Positions 60,928 to 64,000 of a stretch of 64,000 nt of DNA are shown in pieces. Source of the DNA: Mermis nigrescens (Eukaryota > Nematoda > Enoplea > Mermithida > Mermithidae); the NCBI GenBank assembly GCA_036768485.1, contig JAVLUZ010000844.1:62001-126000 (forward strand), in the 5' to 3' direction. The notes under the pieces were generated by a model. That model was not told the DNA's origin, did no database searches, and saw only the letters and a program-made list of their open reading frames with translations. The position numbers and the translations under genes are program-made. The first letter of the stretch is position 1; each line of letters starts with the position of its first letter.

Positions 60928-61654
60928 ATGGAAATTAGTAATTTAATAGCGACTCTTGATTCTCAGTGTCCTCTGAATCTTCAGGAAGCAGCCGAGAATT
61001 TTCCAGAAATGGTTAAATATAAGCCGGTAAAAGGAAATTTTCCTGGTCTCAGCTTGAAAATCCTAAATCCAAAGCTACAATAATACTTTATCGAAATGGT
61101 AAATTTATATGTACAGGGACTAAGTCGGAAGAGGAGGTTAAACAGGCCTTTAGTGAAATCTTGGCTCTTTGCCATCTCGATTCGGATCTATTGAAAAAAT
61201 TCGTATAAATAATTACGTAGCTACTGGAAACGCTGGATATACCGTCAACTTGCACAGACTCTACGATAAATTGAAACCAAAATGTTTTTATGAACCCGAA
61301 ATTTTTCCTGCTTTAAAATACCGCATGAGTCACCTTTCTGTGAATATTTTCTCCACTGGAAAGTATGTCCTAACAGGTTCGGGCAGGAAATGTGATTTAT
61401 ATCGTTCTGATATAATGATTCGCACAGTGGCGGATCTAGGATTTTCCTAAGGGGGGGGCGGTACCCTAAGGGGGGGGGGCGGAACCCTGACTTGGGCGGA
61501 AAAATTAGCCGTTTTAACCCGAAAATCGCAAAAAATCGCTCAAAATGCTCAATTTTGCACACTATTTTGGGCCAATGGGGGGGGGCGGCCGCCCCCTTCC
61601 CGACCCCCCTAAATCCGCCCCTGGATTTGCAGTATATTAGACTCATGCAAGTAA
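60928..61654 (+). pseudogene. TATA-binding-protein-like gene of Polinton D, interrupted by a MITE
   Basis: TBP recognises TATA boxes through two imperfect repeats forming a saddle. Repeat 1 shows FPGLSLKI and, one frame away, LYRNGKFICTGTKSEE, parallel to the TBP 'IFSSGKMVCTGAKSEE' region. Repeat 2 shows INNYVATGNAGYTVNL, YEPEIFPALKYRM and VNIFSTGKYVLTGSG, parallel to 'YEPELFPGLIYRM' and 'LIFVSGKVVLTGAK'. The start is the ATG at 60928, and the length (about 175 residues without the insert) fits a bare TBP core. Frame changes occur near 61048-61056 and 61170-61197. A 199-bp hAT MITE sits at 61425-61623, after which the frame closes at the TAA 61652-61654. It is too divergent to be the normal animal TBP; viral-type or TRF-like origin is possible. 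Confidence 0.82.
61425..61623 (+). mobile_element. hAT MITE in the TBP-like gene
   Basis: CAGTGGCGGATCTAGG...CCTAAATCCGCCCCTG, 199 bp. The flanks are GATTCGCA (61417-61424) and GATTTGCA (61624-61631), an 8-bp duplication with one mismatch. The short relative of 13788-15826. Counting one duplication copy, the host frame is continuous across it. Confidence 0.9.
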
Positions 61655-62348
61655 AAAAGTTCATTCCAGCCAAAATTACGTCCATAGTTGAAACGTCTTT
61701 CTGTCTTTCGGAAAACTTTTCGCCTTCGGAAATTCACATTAAACTTATTCACCGTTTTCTGATCGTCGAAGCCTGCAGAGTTGACGGTATCAAAGGCGTT
61801 AATTATACAAAATATTCGTTCAAAACCTGTAAAAGATTACGACGAAACGTCGATGGTAGCAAGCTGAAAGCTTTTCTATACAAAAACATGATCCGAATCG
61901 GTGATAGGTGATAGGTGATGTAGCGGTGGTACCTCCTGTGAGACCCAAGCACGCAGGCTACAAGCCCATTGTGCTCCGCGGAATAGATTATCATCTCACC
62001 GAGTTATACCAGCAGTACCTCTTTAAGAGCCCTGCTGGATACCAGCGGTATCACGTAAGTGTCCCGCTGGAAAAATTAGCCAACTGCACGAAGAAAGAAC
62101 CCACAGTGCATGGTTTCGAACCTCGTGCCCGCAACTTGTAGTTAGATCGTTAACCACTAAGCCAAGGAGGCCCCATCCGAATCGGGACTCTGGCAGAAAG
62201 GAGCGATGAAATCGAACTATCTAACGATAAGCGAATGGCTCGGTTTTCTACACCAAAACCGCAACCGCTGGTTGAGACAGAGTATAAAAAGATTCACGAT
62301 ATTGAAAAGATACTGAAAGAATGCGGAATTAGACTACCGCACGATTAA
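61645..62348 (+). pseudogene. Unknown gene overlapping the TBP-like gene, interrupted by a SINE
   Basis: The ATG at 61645 lies 10 nt before the TBP-like stop, a compact virus-like overlap. The product is about 139 residues when the SINE (61902-62174, with one copy of the 11-bp duplication) is set aside, and the frame is continuous on both sides. Visible parts are MQVKKFIPAKITSIVETSF, then FLIVEACRVDGIKG, a Lys/Arg-rich centre (TCKRLRRNVDGSKLK) and an acidic-basic C-terminal helix ending IKxxxI-type IEKILKECGIRLPHD. I know no family. Its position suggests expression together with the TBP-like protein. Confidence 0.6.
61902..62174 (-). mobile_element. tRNA-derived SINE
   Basis: On the minus strand the head reads GGCCTCCTTGGCTTAGTGG (A box) and GAGGTTCGAAACC (B box), the internal pol III promoter of tRNA-derived SINEs. 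The tail end is a short TCACCTA repeat. It is flanked by a perfect 11-bp duplication ATCCGAATCGG (61891-61901, 62175-62185). Confidence 0.9.
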
Positions 62349-62590
62349 TTACACCTTTTTTATGTACTATTTCGTTTTTAATAAATCGAATAGCGTACAA
62401 AACAGTCAGAGCGATAAGCAGACCTAAGCAGCTTAAAATCTCATTAGATACTGTACTCAAATCTTCCTTTTTTGTATCTTAAACATCTACCTTCAATTGC
62501 CATACCATTGAAATTTTCGTCAATTTTCAAACAATTTCTGCAAAAAGTATTAATTTTTATTTTTTTCTATGCTTTTTTTAGGGGCTAGGC
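62349..62590. other. No recognisable feature
   Basis: AT-rich intergenic DNA after the 61645 gene. Confidence 0.4.
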
Positions 62591-62758
62591 ACCATAAGGT
62601 CGAAAATGGCCTTAAAAATGATGGTATGGCGAAAAACACCCATTTTTCAACGAGAACTATCCATTGGCATCAAAAAATTACGAAATAAACAAAAAAATAT
62701 TGAATCCTGGGGGTATTTTGGTTTCTCGGAGGGTGCATACCCTCAACGCCTAGGTGTG
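62591..62758 (-). mobile_element. hAT-like MITE copy M9, truncated
   Basis: Begins within the family interior (AAGGTCGAAAATGGCC) and ends CCTAGGTGTG. The flanks share CTAGGCA, suggesting the usual duplication, but the CATACGTGGGCAGC end is missing. Confidence 0.75.
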
Positions 62759-62899
62759 CTAGGCAGCCAAAACATGACTTAGTATCAGGATGAGTCATCG
62801 TCAAAGCACTATAAGAAATTTCAGTATGTTACGTCATATTTTGCAATTTGCGCGCAATGATTACTCATCACGCAAGTTGTTCCGGAAGGGCTTTCAGAC

Positions 62900-63166
62900 A
62901 CACCTGGGCGTGGGGGGGGTTTGGGGGAGGGGTATGCACCCCCCCAGAAACCAAAATACCCCCCCCCAGAAATCAAAATACCCCCCCCCAAATTCAATTT
63001 TTGAAAATTTTTTCGTTTTTTTCGCAATTTTTTGATGCCAATGGATAGTGCTTGATGAGAAACGTCAAAAAATGGTGTTTTTATCGCCATACCACCATTT
63101 TTAAGGCCATTTTTCGACCTTCAAAAAATCTTGCACCCCCCAGAATTTTCTTGCTGCCCACGTATG
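62900..63166 (+). mobile_element. hAT-like MITE copy M10
   Basis: A 267-bp element running CACACCTGGGCG...GCCCACGTATG. The flanks are CTTTCAGA (62892-62899) and CTTACAGA (63167-63174), an 8-bp duplication with one mismatch. Confidence 0.9.
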
Positions 63167-63231
63167 CTTACAGACCAATCTGACTGTAAATAGGTCAAGC
63201 AGAGCTAGCGAGCTCATTCTTCTCAGTAACT

Positions 63232-63591
63232 ATGGCGGCGCATTTCGAATTTCCGGCTTTCAACAATCTATTGGCGGTGGTCGAGTCGAAAATATGGGTC
63301 AGAAACGAGCGACTGATTGGCGTTATACTACGAAAAATCTTGGAGTATGGCAGAATAGGCGTTCGGAACGCGATTACAGCGCAATTCTGGGCGACTATTG
63401 TCGAAGACGGGTCGTCGCAGGAATTACGAGAGCCGGTCATCAATCGTCAAACACTTCAAAAGCTGGTCGATAGCCGATTATGGGTCGGCGAAGGAAAAAT
63501 CGTTTCGTTTATTTTTCAAGAATTTATCAAGTTATCGAAAGCGGACAGATTAATAACAGAAAGTCATCTATATGAAAAAATAATAAAATAA
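63232..63591 (+). CDS. Hypothetical 119-residue protein in Polinton D
   Basis: An open frame with a good start context (AACTATGGCGGCG) in GC-richer DNA. The product is MAAHFEFPAFNNLLAVVESK... with mixed hydrophobic and charged residues (GVILRKILEYGRIGV, GKIVSFIFQEFIKL), which look helical. No domain is recognised. TTCTTCTCAG just upstream could be a splice acceptor. Directly after the stop is an (AAAT)n tract, as after the AT-hook gene in Polinton C. It may be an accessory gene of the same element. Confidence 0.45.
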   Translation: MAAHFEFPAFNNLLAVVESKIWVRNERLIGVILRKILEYGRIGVRNAITAQFWATIVEDGSSQELREPVINRQTLQKLVDSRLWVGEGKIVSFIFQEFIKLSKADRLITESHLYEKIIK

Positions 63592-63594
63592 ATT

Positions 63595-63598
63595 TAAA

Positions 63599-63656
<58 letters not shown>
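63595..63656. repeat. (AAAT)n microsatellite
   Basis: About 13 AAAT units after the 63232 ORF. A further short AAAT run ends the window (63977-64000). Confidence 0.95.
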
Positions 63657-64000
63657 AAGGTAAATAAATTAGGCATGCTGTTAGTATAAAAGAAACAAAA
63701 AGACGCGAGAAATAGTATATACACAAGTACATAAAAAGCACACAAAATTATATTATGAGAAATTACGGGTTTTACGAGGTGCAAGAGTTCAAGTGAAACG
63801 AGAGAAGTAAGCAGGAGTTATACAGAATAAATACACAAAAAAACGTGAAAAATATAAACAGGCGAGGTCATCAGAGAGGAACTAGGTTGCTACAGTTTCG
63901 TGCCTTTAATCCTCTGACTGTCACTGCAACCTAGCGGCACCAGTCTAGGCGGCTAGACTGCCTCTCATCGTTGAAAAAAATAAATAAATAAATAAATAAT
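63657..64000. other. Non-coding, with two short stem-loops
   Basis: CTAGGTTGC (63885-63893) pairs with GCAACCTAG (63926-63934), and GTCTAG-GCGG-CTAGAC lies at about 63943-63958. No gene seen. Confidence 0.45.

Larger units (their letters stand above)
60343..64000 (+). mobile_element. Polinton D: left part of a third Polinton-type element (runs off the window)
   Basis: Starts AGTAGTAATGGCTGGC. This shares AGTAGTA with both other Polinton-type elements, and a GC-rich terminal region follows. The 20-bp palindrome centred on ATGTTATAACAT (60385-60404) matches the palindrome at the ends of Polinton C and lies at a similar distance from the terminus. The TATATAAAGG box at 60456-60465 is also shared. 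Downstream are a TBP-like gene and another ORF. The right terminus and any core Polinton genes are outside the window, so the class assignment rests on the terminus alone. Confidence 0.6.

Overview
The window is a stretch of AT-rich, repeat-dominated eukaryotic DNA, most likely from an invertebrate animal. The evidence is spliceosomal GT-AG introns, a CR1/L2-type LINE, a tRNA-derived SINE, hAT and TTAA-specific (piggyBac-like) DNA transposons, and Polinton/Maverick-type virus-like transposons. Nothing looks bacterial. I cannot name the species, and I found no convincing ordinary host gene.

Layout. Positions 1-20767 are mostly non-coding: direct repeats, (TA)n, a roughly 157-bp satellite (4.93-7.44 kb), non-autonomous hAT elements with exact 8-bp target duplications, an inverted repeat built from part of an open frame (17.4-18.1 kb), and two copies of a long dispersed repeat (R1, 8161-9795 and 18730-20767). 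Positions 20768-55872 form one 35-kb insertion into the second R1 copy. Its terminal inverted repeats begin AGTAGTAAGG, and the first R1 copy preserves the empty target site. This outer element holds two decayed, oppositely oriented copies of a zinc-finger-headed family B DNA polymerase (left arm +, right arm -) around a core of 21-bp repeats. A LINE sits in the core, and a TTAA-flanked element has jumped into the LINE.

Inside the right-arm polymerase lies a second, nearly complete Polinton of 15.8 kb (37201-52986, called Polinton C here) with a perfect 6-bp CATAGT duplication. It carries small regulatory-type genes, a chromodomain integrase, penton-like minor capsid, basic core-like protein, major capsid, adenain-type protease, packaging ATPase (with a tandem duplication), a conserved unknown, an AT-hook protein, and an intron-containing family B polymerase from a different lineage than the outer one. 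Its genes are separated by a recurrent TATAAATA motif 35-56 nt before start codons, several times overlapping the upstream stop codon. Many genes carry frameshifts, and the capsid gene is split by a 2.3-kb hAT element.

Positions 55873-60342 hold the continuation of the R1 satellite, a decayed hAT transposase element and featureless DNA. At 60343 a third Polinton-type terminus begins (called Polinton D; AGTAGTA start, and the same ATGTTATAACAT palindrome as Polinton C). Its first recognisable gene encodes a divergent TATA-binding-protein-like protein, overlapped by a second ORF of unknown function. A hAT MITE interrupts the first and a SINE the second, both with clean target duplications. The element runs off the window end. 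A Polinton-type element carrying its own TBP, next to relatives whose genes carry regular TATA-like boxes, is the most interesting observation here.
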